Below, one piece after another: positions 47,205 through 58,255 of a DNA stretch of 64,000 nucleotides. A model generated the notes under the pieces. The model ran no database searches. It had not been told where the DNA came from and saw nothing but the letters and a program-made list of their open reading frames with translations. Origin of the DNA: Galbula dea. Lineage: Eukaryota; Chordata; Aves; Piciformes; Galbulidae. Both the position numbers and the translations under genes were made by a program. Within the stretch, counting starts at the first letter, position 1, and the number at the start of each line of letters is the position of its first letter. The DNA is taken from NCBI GenBank assembly GCA_013399015.1, contig VWZX01005652.1:434001-498000 (forward strand), given 5' to 3'.

Positions 47205-48958
47205 CAAAGGGTGCATGCACAGTAAGCATCAAGATTAGGTTAACAGTCCTTGAGCCTTTACTGTGTGCAGTGAAAGGGTCTTGCTTTCTGGCTGATGCAC
47301 AAGCAGAGGCTGCTGCAAATTTAGAAGAGGGGGAACAAAAGGCACAGGGGAAATATGGAAAAGCATCCCGAAACAAGGCATTTTGTTCTGCATGCAACCC
47401 ATAGGAAAGCTCAAGATTGGTTGCTATGAGTTGGGTTTACATGGGATTGCTTTCAGGCGGAATAACAGCTCACCTTAAAGCCTCTGCAGTAAGAACCAAA
47501 GTCTCATCTAGCATTTCCTAAAGCCTTTGTTGATAGGGAAAACTCTAGTAAAGGCTGCACTTGGACTTCCCTTGCAATGGCTTCTTTTCTGGTGCTTACA
47601 ATTTCCTGGAAAAAAAAATTATTCCTCTGGATTAAATTGTCAATGCTTGGCCTTCGCTCAGGAGCAAAAGTTTGTTGCTTTGGAGAGGAATAAATTGATA
47701 AGTCTCTAAGCAAAAGTAAAAGACAGAGGTTTATGTTATCAAATTACATTTGGATTCTCTTGCACACCATTTAATCCTGATGAGATCTGCATGTTAGAAA
47801 TAGGTAGTTTGCCTAATTCTCACCTAGGACTGGTGAGGTCAAGGTCAATTGATTTTGGACATGTTCTACTGTGCTTAAAGCCCTGAGAGTGCAAGTCATG
47901 ACAAATAAATATTGACAGGGCTGTGAAAACACAGGATGTGGCCAAGTTCTTCTTTTGGCTACACAGTTGTACCTCCCTGTGGATATTGATGTTGGCTTTG
48001 GATATTTTCATAATCCAGGCTTTGGAAGACTTTCAGGTTTGGATTTTGTTTCAGATTGTCTGTTTCTGGTGCTGTGATAGATCTGTAATTTATCTAAAGC
48101 TATGTGTAAATAACAGATCTCATTTTGGTGGCCAGCATGAAACCTGCACCTTCTAGTGAATAAACAGCAGGACCTTAGTGTTTCACCTAGCTCTGCTGCA
48201 ACAGCCACTGGCAGTGTAAAGCCAAGTCTCAAGATTGTATCAGGGATAGGAGCCTGTCACTAGTTTCAGTCATGAGCAAGCAGAAAAGATGGAAGCACTA
48301 AATGAAGGGTGTGCAGCCTCCCCCTCACCTATCTTGGTCACCCCACCTCCTTGATCCCCTGGGCTCCACAGTGTCCATCAGAGAGTTCTGCCCTGTGCTG
48401 GGCTGCCTAACATCACAGCCACTGCAACAAGAAGACAGGTCTGTGCTCTGAAGTATCCTGGGAAAAATCAACCTGCTTGCCTAGTTTGCAGTCTCCTCCT
48501 CCGCTTTCTTGAAAGAAAAGTCAGCCTGGACATATTCAGCATGAAAACTGCCACTGGTAGCAGGTTTTATTGGCACTTGTCACAGCTGGCTCCAACACAA
48601 GTTTCTGTGAGCTAGGTGTGGCCCCCAAAACCACCATCCCACTCATGCCTGACCTGTCCTGGCTTGCTTGTGTGGGGAAAAGAGCTTGTACTTGGTGCCC
48701 AAAAACCTTTTATGAGAAGGATCTTCTGACCTAGGTACAAATGGGAAGAGGCTACCTTCTCAAGCAACGCACACTCCTGACCTCCTCCTATCCTGTGCTG
48801 CTGTGCTTCCTCCCCATCTCCTTGCCAGAGAAACCCTTTTCGTCTGGCAAATGCTGCTCTGATGATGAAACAGTTAGTGTGGAACATCCTTACCTTATCA
48901 GAAAAGCTGGCTTTGGTGGATTTCTATTTGTTTCTGCTAGCTTGCCTTTAGTGGATGA
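47205..48958. other. non-coding stretch, no gene recognised
   Basis: No repeat family is recognised. Frames of up to 91 codons (48612-48887, -) have no domain. Confidence 0.75.
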
Positions 48959-49114
48959 CGACTCAGTATCTCCGTGTGTGTGAGCGAAAGGAGCGCCTGG
49001 CATCTGCGGTTGGCTCCCTGACGAGCGGTCGCGCTGCCCGACTTTATGCTTTCTACCCTCCCAGGCAGCTGGGGACCTATCTAACATGCAAGCGGGGCAG
49101 GTCCCTGGCTGCCG
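48959..49114. promoter_or_regulatory. small CpG-rich patch
   Basis: Twelve CpG dinucleotides lie within about 156 bases, while most neighbouring kilobases have only a few. The core is at 49021-49040 ('acgagcggtcgcgctgcccg'). It is too short to meet usual CpG-island length criteria. It could be a remnant promoter, an unmethylated enhancer or part of a cryptic first exon. No TATA box or initiator is convincing nearby. Confidence 0.35.
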
Positions 49115-50980
49115 CACAAGTTTCCCCTGCTGGCTGGTACATGCCACTGAAGGAGGTTGTTCTGTTCCTGCTTAGTGGATGTTGTTATTACAGTGTGAAA
49201 TGAAGCAAAATAGTGAAGCTGGATGAGACTGCGTTGTGAGGAAATCCTCTGATCTTGCTGGCTCTGCTCAGCGTTGAGCCTTTTATCAGGACATAAGCTC
49301 ATGCCTTTTTTGGGCTAAAGACAGAGCTTTGTATGGATGCTTTGCTTTCATTCTTGGAATTCTCTGGTTGACTTGCAGCTTGTGTCAGAAAGGGACTGAT
49401 AACAACAAATCCTGAATGTTTTTTTTACCAGGAAAGTGATCAGGCACTTCCACGGTGTACAGGTGTGTAAGAAAAGTCACAGAGCTCTCTTTGAATCAGG
49501 TTCTTAGAGCAGCCATCTCGATACTGATTATCTTCTGCAGAGGATCTCCAGTTCCTTTTTATGTCACCAAGAGCTCTAGTTGCCTGGCAATGCTCAGGAA
49601 CAGCCGGGTGCCTCCGAGGGCTGGATGTGAACTGCCACATCGGTGCACTGCGAAGGGAGGCAGACGTATTTCAAGGGGCTTACAGAGGAAAAGGTGTGCA
49701 GACGAGTTGAAACAGACAGCTGACAGGAGCTCTTTTTATGCACATGATCTTTTATTCTTTGTGATAACCAACTTCTGCTTTTATGAAGTAAACTCCAACA
49801 AAACCTCCCCCAGCCTTTCCCTGGTGGTTTGGTTTTAGGTTTTTAATCTGTGTGTCACGCTCACGGTTCTATTACTGCCAAAATTCAGACAAGAGGGTGT
49901 TCAACTTGGATATCCAGAGCCTAAGCAGGGCAGGACTGAGGGTTGTGGCCCAAAGTGCCAGCCTGCCTTAGTGCTGGCTGGGGCATCTCAAAGGGTTTTG
50001 TCAGGGCTTCTGACATGTGAACGTGGGCTTACATGCTTTGTGACAGCAAACCTGGGTTGTGTGAGCTGATGAGCAGCTTACCAGCAGGGATAAATAGCCA
50101 GTTCTTCAGACTGTGACTCTTTTCCCCAAATCAAGCTTAATAGCTCATTGAAAACAAACCAGAAGACTTGGCAATAGGTTCAGCCTCAGCATCCAGAGCT
50201 GGCATGCTGGGACAACTACCCTGTAATGTCTAGTCTCCCGCAGAAGAGGCACTTGCCCTGCTCTGTGCCTTCTCCTTCAGTATAGCCCCCAGGTAAGCAA
50301 CATGACTGCCTTCACCTGACCTCCTAGATCTTATTTCCAGGCTGTACTGCACAACAAGACCAGGTACACTGAAGACCTCTGCTCTTTTATGGAAAGACTC
50401 AGAGTCCACCAGTCACAGGGTTACTCAGAGCATTTAAGCTACCATTAATGGCTCAAACCCAGGCTCAGTGGCAGGCGGTCGCACCTGCCTCGGTGCAGTA
50501 GCCTTCTATCACAGAAGCAAGAGGACACTACAGAAGAAGTTGGGATAGTGTTGGTTTTGGTTTGTTTTCTGCTCTCTTTGGTCTTTTCTTCATCTGTCAG
50601 GAGAATCACAGTGCCTCTGAGCACAGCACAGCAGGGGAACGTTTGTGTTTGCCACGTGGCTTGGGGAATGCAAGTTTCAGTCAGCACAGTTATAGGAATG
50701 AGTTTTAATCGGGCTCTGCTGTGTAAGTTACACCTGCTTAACTCTAAGGTGAAGGCTGTTTGTATTGAAAACTAATTCAACAGTAACTAGTTCAGATTGT
50801 GCTTTTAACTCACAGGTGTGTAAAGTGATGGTGTCATGGGGAGTTGACCCCCTGTTTGAGGGATTTTCATGCTCAGGTTACAGTCCTTCATAGTCTGGAA
50901 TAACAGCTTGCCAGAAGATGTCTGATAAATGATCTCAAGCTGTTTCCTAGGAGAAGTGGCTTTTATTTTTGTCTTAACAG
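49115..50980. other. non-coding stretch, no gene recognised
   Basis: The longest frame, 49455-49838 (+, 127 codons), has no domain. CpGs continue at moderate frequency to about 49700. A CAG|GTAAGC donor-like site at about 50292 has no believable exon. Confidence 0.7.
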
Positions 50981-51073
50981 GTGTGGTCCTTAGGCACATG
51001 GCTTAGTGGTGCTAGGTTGATGATTGGACTTGCTGAGCTTAGAGGTCTCTCCCAACCTTAGCGGTTCTGTGAC
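50981..51073 (+). mobile_element. CR1 LINE fragment, last 90 bases
   Basis: 'gtgtggtccttaggcacatg', then 'gcttagtggtgctaggttga', 'ctgagcttagaggtctctcc' and 'caaccttagcggttctgtga'. Dominant lineage, lacking the 9-base 'gcatggtgg' portion found in its relatives. Confidence 0.95.
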
Positions 51074-54000
51074 TTGAAGTGGTACCCATAGTAGGAAGAG
51101 GAGCTGCCATATCCCAGCCTGTTCCCAGTGGAAAGAGGAGCCTGATGCTGCCTCTGGCCATCCACCCAAAGGCTGACCATAGTGTGCATATTCCATGACT
51201 GAGTGAAGAACATTTTGGCACTCATTCACACCCCTCATCATCACAAAGGTGGTGCTGGGGAGGAATTCCTTGTATTCTGAGTCAATAGAAGTGGAACATA
51301 AAGAGGGATGTGCCTTTCCCTCTCTGTCGTGTCTTTGAACACCTTAGTCAGCTCTTGTTTCTGTGAATTCCTCTTCCTTAAGATCAGAGAGTGGCCCTCA
51401 AGAAGACATTGTGCTCTGTGTTTCTGGGTGGTACAAGGTTGGAGAACATTGAATTTTCATGGTAGTATAATTCAGTGTCCTCTCATCGCATAGCTGTGTG
51501 GATACCAAGCTGCAGCCATCCCCTGCAGTGTGTGCCCTATGACAGCCATGCCATTTCCTCTTGCACTAACCTAAAGCATGAATGCTATTGGTCTACAAGC
51601 AGTATTAATAATATTATTAATTATTATAATAATGAATACCATTGAAATATTAAGAAAAATGGAGGAGAGAAATGCCAGTGGGGTGGAGACTTCAGCATGA
51701 AGTCCCTGCCATAGATTAAAAAATAATAATATTATTTCCTAGCTCTAATTTATTACTTTCCTTGTTTATTGTCTGCCTGCTGATTTATCTCCTTATTTCT
51801 TTTGGGCACATGTGATAAAAGTGTCTAATTAAATTGACCATAATATATTTGTCAGGTTATGCAGGAGTGTTATCTTCACTGATTACAAGCAAAAAAAGGT
51901 TCCTGTAAGTAATAAGGAAAATAAACTAAATTGGCATTTGAGGGAACTCTTGAAAGCTTATCTCCATGAGAATGCTGTGTGTAAACCTGCAGTGTTCCAT
52001 CTAGATTGAGGTGGAGTCCTACATTTGGACCTCAGTCAGCTCTATGCTAGGTGCAAAGTATCTCTCCACAATAAAAGCTTCCTTGGAATTAGTTAAGGTG
52101 TGCAAGATCAGCCACAAACTGGTGGCACAAGCTGATGCTTTCTCAGGAATCTCCCTTCTGGGTTCTTACCATCAATAGTAGAAGAAAAATTGTTCTTTTT
52201 TTTAGTGGCAGTAAAAATACACTAAGGTAGACAAGGCAATGAGTTCTCAGTCCTGTTTCCTGCTACACTTTATCAGTTGCCTTCCAGTATCTGAAGGGGG
52301 CTACAAGAAAGCTGGGGACTTGGTTCTGCACTGTCCCATGCACTGCACAATCATTTCTGCTTTTACCATGGTGGGTGGAAGACACCCTTGGCTTAGGGTA
52401 GTAGAGTTCAGCTCACTCAGAGGTGGTCTAAATGACTATGGAAATTGCAAGAGGCAGGAAATCTGATTCTGTGCCCATAAATTCTAACAAACCAGCTGCT
52501 TGTCAAATTTCATTTTCCCTTGATTTAATCATTAGCTACTCCTGGAAGGGAAACTGTGCATTCTGCTGCTAGCTCTGGTGTAAACTTAGAATAAAAACCT
52601 AATTCTGAACTCTTTCTCTCTGGCATCAGTGGAAATAAATTCCAGTGAAATTATCTTTAGATTTAAGCTCCCATACTCAGAGTATAAGGTGGGCTTACTG
52701 GTTCTTAAAACAGATGCATGGAAATGCCTACTTGTAAAAAAAACAATTCAGGCCAGCTGATTTCAGATCATAATATGTACTTGTATTCTGCTCCACACTT
52801 TTGAGCATCAGACATTCCATTTTTTAACTAGCTGTAGTTAAAACATGGTTCCTGGCCCATACTGGGTCAACCATCAGGGTTACAAGGAGAGGCAAAACTG
52901 CTCATTGTGCAATAGCACCAGAGGCACAGATGTGGCTAAGTTGGCAAGTATTTACCATTGCAAATATCATCAAGTCCAACTATTTGAAGTGGCCAGCTTC
53001 CACCTCAGTGTCCTGGAAAAGCTCTTTTATGTGTCATAGAATCCCTTCTGGGCATTTGGTTTTTTTATCCCAGGAAGAGAGTGGGTAGATGGGATGATGT
53101 GCCCTGGTCAATGTGTCTTCTGTGGGGCTGAGATGATTGTGAAAAGGCAAAAGAGGTGCTTTTGAGATCAAACAGGAGAGCCTAAGCCAGCAGTTGTAAG
53201 CACTGGGGGCAGGAGTGGCTGTGGGAAACACAGGAGTTGGGCTGGTTGTGTATAAATTGAATTTAAGCCTTGGTTCTTCAGAAGAAGATAGTTTGTGTAA
53301 TAGGGGAGAGGTGAAAGTTGTCATCAGTCTTAGCACTGACCCACAGATGGGGCAATGCTGGCACCTTTTAGCTAAAGAGATGTAATGCTACCATGGCTGA
53401 AGGGCAGAGGTTTTGCCTAGCAGGGAATTTATCCAAACTGGTGCCATTTAGCTTCTTCTTGGCAGTTCCCACGCACCAAGTGTTCAGAGAAGGACATCTA
53501 GCCAAAGGGGTTTAGCTCTGCATTTACACTTGCCTAGCTTAATGGCTCTCAGAGGCCCATTCTTGGCTGCTACAAATCAGAAAACCCCCTGAGGTTGACT
53601 GATTTGTCCATGCCCTTTACTAGGGAGGAGGCTGGTAGGCAGGAGGTGAAGAGCTGTCTTCTCTCCTCTGTAGCTTCAGGGCTCTCTTATCTACCTCAGC
53701 CCAGCCAGCAGTTGGTATCTGTTATAATACTGACTTCCAACTAATGGGAAGAAGAAGCTGCCTGGACAGAATGTTCCAGGGGATGAACTAAACCCTTGCA
53801 GAACCCTACCACCACCATCATCATCATCTGCACAAAGCCAAATTCCTTCTTTCCCCTCCCTCTCCCATTTGCTCAGCAGCTCCCTTACAGGCATCCTCCC
53901 TCCAGGTAAAGGCTGGAAGAACTGTCTTGAACTTGGCAGTGAAGCATCCTTGGCCTCTCCACAGGTAGTGCTAGCTCTGGGGCCATGGTGAGCAGGTAGC

Positions 54001-54125
54001 AAGTGATGAGGCAAATGTTTGTTTGCTCCTGATGGCTCCTGCAGCCCTCCCAAGACACTGCTGGTCACGTTGCACTCACAGGCAACATATGCCAAGCACT
54101 CTGAGAAGGCAAAGCAAGCTTTTCC
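51074..54125. other. non-coding stretch, AT-rich in part
   Basis: No gene is recognised. An AT-rich section spans about 51590-51930. The minus-strand frame 53691-54143 (150 codons) runs into the next CR1 and has no domain; an ATC/ACC trinucleotide run at 53810-53828 helps keep it open. Confidence 0.7.
51600..51640. repeat. AT-only (TAA/ATT) low-complexity run
   Basis: About 40 bases made almost only of A and T, with repeated ATTA/TAAT units ('attaataatattattaatt' and onwards). It is nearly self-complementary and can fold back. Confidence 0.85.
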
Positions 54126-54400
54126 TGTTCTGGCAGGTAACAAGCAATAGGATAAGAGGAAATGGCTTCAAGTTATGCCAGGGGAGGTTCAGCTTGGACA
54201 TTAGCAACAATTTCTTCCCCTAAAGGGGTGTCAAACACCGGCCTAGGCTGCCCAGGACAGTGGTGGATTCACTATCCCTGGAGGGGGTTAAAAGCCATGG
54301 TGATGTGGTGCTGAGGGACAGGTGGTGACCTGTCAGTGCTGGTTAACAGTTGGGCTTGATGGATCTCTTCCATCCTAAATGATTCTATGATTCTATAACT
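54126..54400 (+). mobile_element. CR1 LINE fragment, 275 bp
   Basis: The copy begins at 'ggcaggtaacaagcaatagg' and carries 'aagaggaaatggcttcaagt', 'ggcctaggctgcccaggaca' and the intact tail 'aaatgattctatgattctat'. The 3' section reads 'gacaggtggtgacctgtcag', which differs from the dominant lineage and matches a related subfamily. The coding part is short (SNRIRGNGFKLCQGRFSLDI in frame) and then broken. Confidence 0.95.
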
Positions 54401-57400
54401 TAAAGAAAATGGAGAAGACATGGAGTGAGGAAACCTTCACCTGTTTTTTTCTGCTTTCATCTGTGGTGTTCAGTTGACGCTTTCTGGTGACAAACCTTGT
54501 GCACTGCTGCTGTATCTTTGAGGCTAGGCAGCAGAGGTCATTTCTACCCTGGAAATGGCAATTAGATCAAGGGTTGGAGGTGAACATGGAAGGCAAGGAT
54601 ATTCCCCTAGCCTGTAAGTTCATTTAGAGTGGCAGCTTGGATTTAAAAGACGTTCCAGAGGGAACCCTGCAGCCACACCAGTAGCTGATGGAAGTTGGCA
54701 CATCTATTTTGACAGTGAGAAGCTGGGAATGGGGGAGTTCTGCATCTCTCTTGTAGTTCCCTGTCCCATCCTTGGCATCCCCCTGCCTCCCCAGCAGCTT
54801 GAGGAACTGATCCCCCTGAAGGGTAACCATGAGAGGGTGGGGGAAGCTGTGTTTGCAGCCACATCAGTTCCCTGATCCACTACCTATAGAGTGGAGCAAG
54901 GATTTGTCCCAATGCAGCAGATGGGTGGTGAGAGGAGGGACCCAGTGATGAAGAGAGAAAAGATTAAGTCTATGAAGCCAGCAGTGCCTCCAAATAAATG
55001 TGTTTTGAGTTGCAGCTGCTGGAAGCTCATCTGTTAGTGGTACCTTTTCATAGGGTGACAGGCGCTGAGCCTAGGAACTAACTTTTGAGAAGCAAATGGA
55101 TTTCAGTTTAATCTAAAAGAAGCCAGATATCCTTTTATTTCAGTTTATCCAGCCAAACCACTGTCACTTGCCCTGTTCCCTTTGAATTATCTCCTCTGAG
55201 TTCTCTGCAGTGCCTTGAGCTTACTCTGGCAGGAATAGGAGCAGAATTGAGCTGTGGCAGCTCATTTCCCTGAAGAAAATGAACCCCTGAATTAGGGAAT
55301 CCCTGTGTGTTAACCTCCTGGCTTGGGCAGAACTGAAGTGAAGGCACCTAACTGCAGCCAAGCAGCTGTCAATAGCAGAGTGAAAAGAGCCAGCATGGGA
55401 AGGACAAGGATAGTGACTCCTCTTTTGCTGGCTCAAGTGTTTATCAACACATTTCTTTAGCATTCATGTTATTACCCTAGTGTGAACAGAGCAAAGTGGG
55501 GTAAGAATCAAGCCAAAGTCCAAACTTGTGGCTGCTCCCACCCCTTCCTTGCATAGCACATAATAAACATTGCTAGGTTCTTTAATACAGGCAGAATACC
55601 AATTCTATCAGCACTGCACCCTGCCCAGACCTCAGCTCCCTCCTCTCCCCTTCCACTCCTTCACACATCCTTTTTCTGGGGTCTGGAGGTACTGCAGATA
55701 AGCAGCTCTTAAGGGGAACTGCCTGACCAACAGAAGGCTCAGCTTTTTGCTCAGAGCTCTACTGGTAAAACTCCTTCCTAATTCTGAGTCTTGTGGCCCA
55801 TCCCAAATCTTATCTCCCATGAAAGGATTAAAGAGCATGCCAGTATTTCTCCACCAAAGGTTTCAAAAGATCCCATGAAGAAAGCATCTGCTTTCCTCAC
55901 TCTCACAAGCTGGAAACCAGTGGTGAAGCTGGAACCCCTCACTCCAAGCAGGTTGGGCCAGTTCTTATTACTGCTCCTCCCTGACCTGAGGCTGCCATCA
56001 CCTTCTCCAGGTCTGGCTGACTCCATCCAGCCCTGCCTTGGGCATCCCTGGCTTGGATTCACTGGTGTTCCTGATTCCTGGAGAGTGCTGCAGGCATCAT
56101 GGCTGGTCTGCAGAAGGAGTCAGCAGGGGTGGGACAGATCTCCTGTACCTGGGCTGCATGCTGTGCAGGGTATCACTCTAGAAGATTCTTTTTCACTTTC
56201 CTTCTTGAATTTTAAAAGGAAAAAAGGGAGATTAGTGATTCCCCAAACCCCTACCAGCATAGAGACTCTCATCTGGTGCAGATCACCAGCATCTTCCTGG
56301 ACTGAATTCCAACCAGGAACCTAGCCCAGCATTCTTTAAATGGAAGCAATACTCAAAAGCAGCAAAGAAAACAAATGTCCTCTCTTTAGATGTAACATAT
56401 GATTACTCCTTTCAAGCTGATAATGTTGTTTTAATTCTTTGGCTTTGTGTCTTCCCAAGGAGTTTGGTGCTGGGTAACACAAATAAAAACCATCTCCACC
56501 CTGGCAACTCCAGAGATAGACATACTGCAGGCTGGCTTTGCCAGGGGATAACTTAGGTGAGCATGCTGTCCTGTTTAGCACTTTTACCAGTGATGAAGAG
56601 CAGGACAGATCCAGAAATGAGTAAGCCTGAGAGAGGTGGTTTTTTTCCCAGTTAATCTTGAGGGAGAAGGGTGGAATAAAAGCCATCCAGTGAATTTAGG
56701 AGAGTTCAAATGGGGAAGTAGCTAGAGAGCAGTTTTTGGCAAAGGAGAGGAAGACAAACTGTTCAGAGCAAAATCTGCCCACAGGAGAAAATGACCTTAA
56801 AATTGCCTCGGACAGAAATCAGCAGTTCTTTCCCAAACAATCCCATTCAGTGCCATGTGTACTGCAAACTGGCTGACTCATGACCTTTGCAACAAATCTC
56901 ACATCATTAAATTAAAGATAAATCTCATATCATTAAAAAATATTCTGCTTTAACCAGAGTATCTGACAGCAAAAGGGCTGCTGAGCAACTGAAGTACAGT
57001 TGGTCAAAGCTTACCTTGCTTTTCTGGCTATGTGAAGTCTGTGTTTCTAGTCTTGCCTTAACTATAAAGAAAATCTTTGCTGCAAGGATAAAGAAAAGAG
57101 CAGCACCCTTAGTTTCGCTGTGGAGCTACATACACCTGCACAGGAAAACAAGGTGTCTATCCCCTAGCAGAATTCACACAAACTCATGGGTAATTCTAGG
57201 TTGTGATTCTCTCAGCTCTAATTATTGCTCTGTAAAGTTTTTAAGCCTTGTATCCAGGTTTAGGTAAACCTTTCTTGCTTCCTGCCCAGGAGTTAAGCAG
57301 TAGATATTTCCATCTGCCCTTCAACATACTCCTGGAGGTGATGTGCATCTTTAGCTGCATGCTTTTTCCTAGCTTCTCTGTATGGTTATTGACACAATAT

Positions 57401-58134
57401 TAACAGCAATTACATTTGTTTATCTATTCAGAGGTTTTCATGTGCCACAAATAAAGAACAAGAAGTAAAGAAAGGAAAAAGAAAGGGAAGGGGTAAAAAA
57501 ATGGCATGAAAAGCTCTATATTAAGAGGTCAAACACATCCACAGATACAATCAACTGGCAAAGGGATTACCATGGGATTGAAGACCTGAGGACAGTCAGG
57601 GGACAGTTCTGGACTGCAGTTTGACAATGTCAAAGGCACAAAAGGGCTGTCAGAGGGGATCTCAGGACAGCACATGCTGGCAGGCAACCAAGAGGAGCAC
57701 GTCAGCTGCTGGGCTTTGTAAACTACCAGCAATCCCTCTGCCATTGTGGGCTGCAAAAGCAGCAGTGCTGCCAATGTTTATATCCCTCTGGCATCCTGAC
57801 TAAGAATCTTTTGGTGACGTCAGAGGTGTGTGCAAGAGGGTTTGGGTTTTTACTAGCTAGCAGTGAGATTTTTGAGAGCATCAGACTTAAAGCTGGGGCT
57901 GCAGCAGACAGCAGGTATTGGGGTAGAAATGGGGGAAAAGGGACATTGCTCCTCTTAGGTCATAAGCTTAACCACTAGTACTGCAGCATTTTGTATCAGG
58001 TCTTACTCTACTAAGTATAATTTTTACTTTCTCCATGTTGTACTGTATGACAAAAGTTTGTGTAGCAACCATCTTTTGCTATGCTCCAGCTTGTAGCTAA
58101 CAGATATTGTAAGGGAGCATGAGTGTAGTCCCAA
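54401..58134. other. non-coding stretch, no gene recognised
   Basis: It contains a 177-codon plus-strand frame (55791-56324) with no recognisable domain, partly opposed by 55778-56062 (-). It also holds an 18-bp near-tandem duplication (56894-56937) and a purine-rich run near 57455-57496. Nothing supports a gene. Confidence 0.7.
56894..56937. repeat. short direct duplication, period 26 bp
   Basis: AAATCTCACATCATTAAA (56894-56911) recurs as AAATCTCATATCATTAAA (56920-56937), with one mismatch. Confidence 0.88.
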
Positions 58135-58255
58135 GGTTTGGTTGGTTTGGGGGGGTTTTGGTTTATTTTTTGTTGGTTGGTTTTGTTTGGGGGTTTTTTG
58201 GTTTTGTTTTCAGTGTGTTGGTTGATTGGTTGGTTTTGGTTGGTTGGTTTTTGGT
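58135..58255. repeat. T/G-rich low-complexity tract, 120 bp
   Basis: Almost only G and T on the plus strand (A/C on the minus), built from TTGG, GGTTTT and GGTTTG words and including G7 and G5 runs. It produces a spurious hydrophobic frame rich in V, F, W, G and L (58119-58322). It is a degenerate simple repeat rather than a telomere-type array. Confidence 0.92.

Noticed and set aside
52966..53046. CR1-like words 'atcatcaagtccaac' and 'tcatagaatccc' on the minus strand
   Set aside because: The two words are in the wrong order and spacing for a CR1 tail, and the sequence between them does not match.
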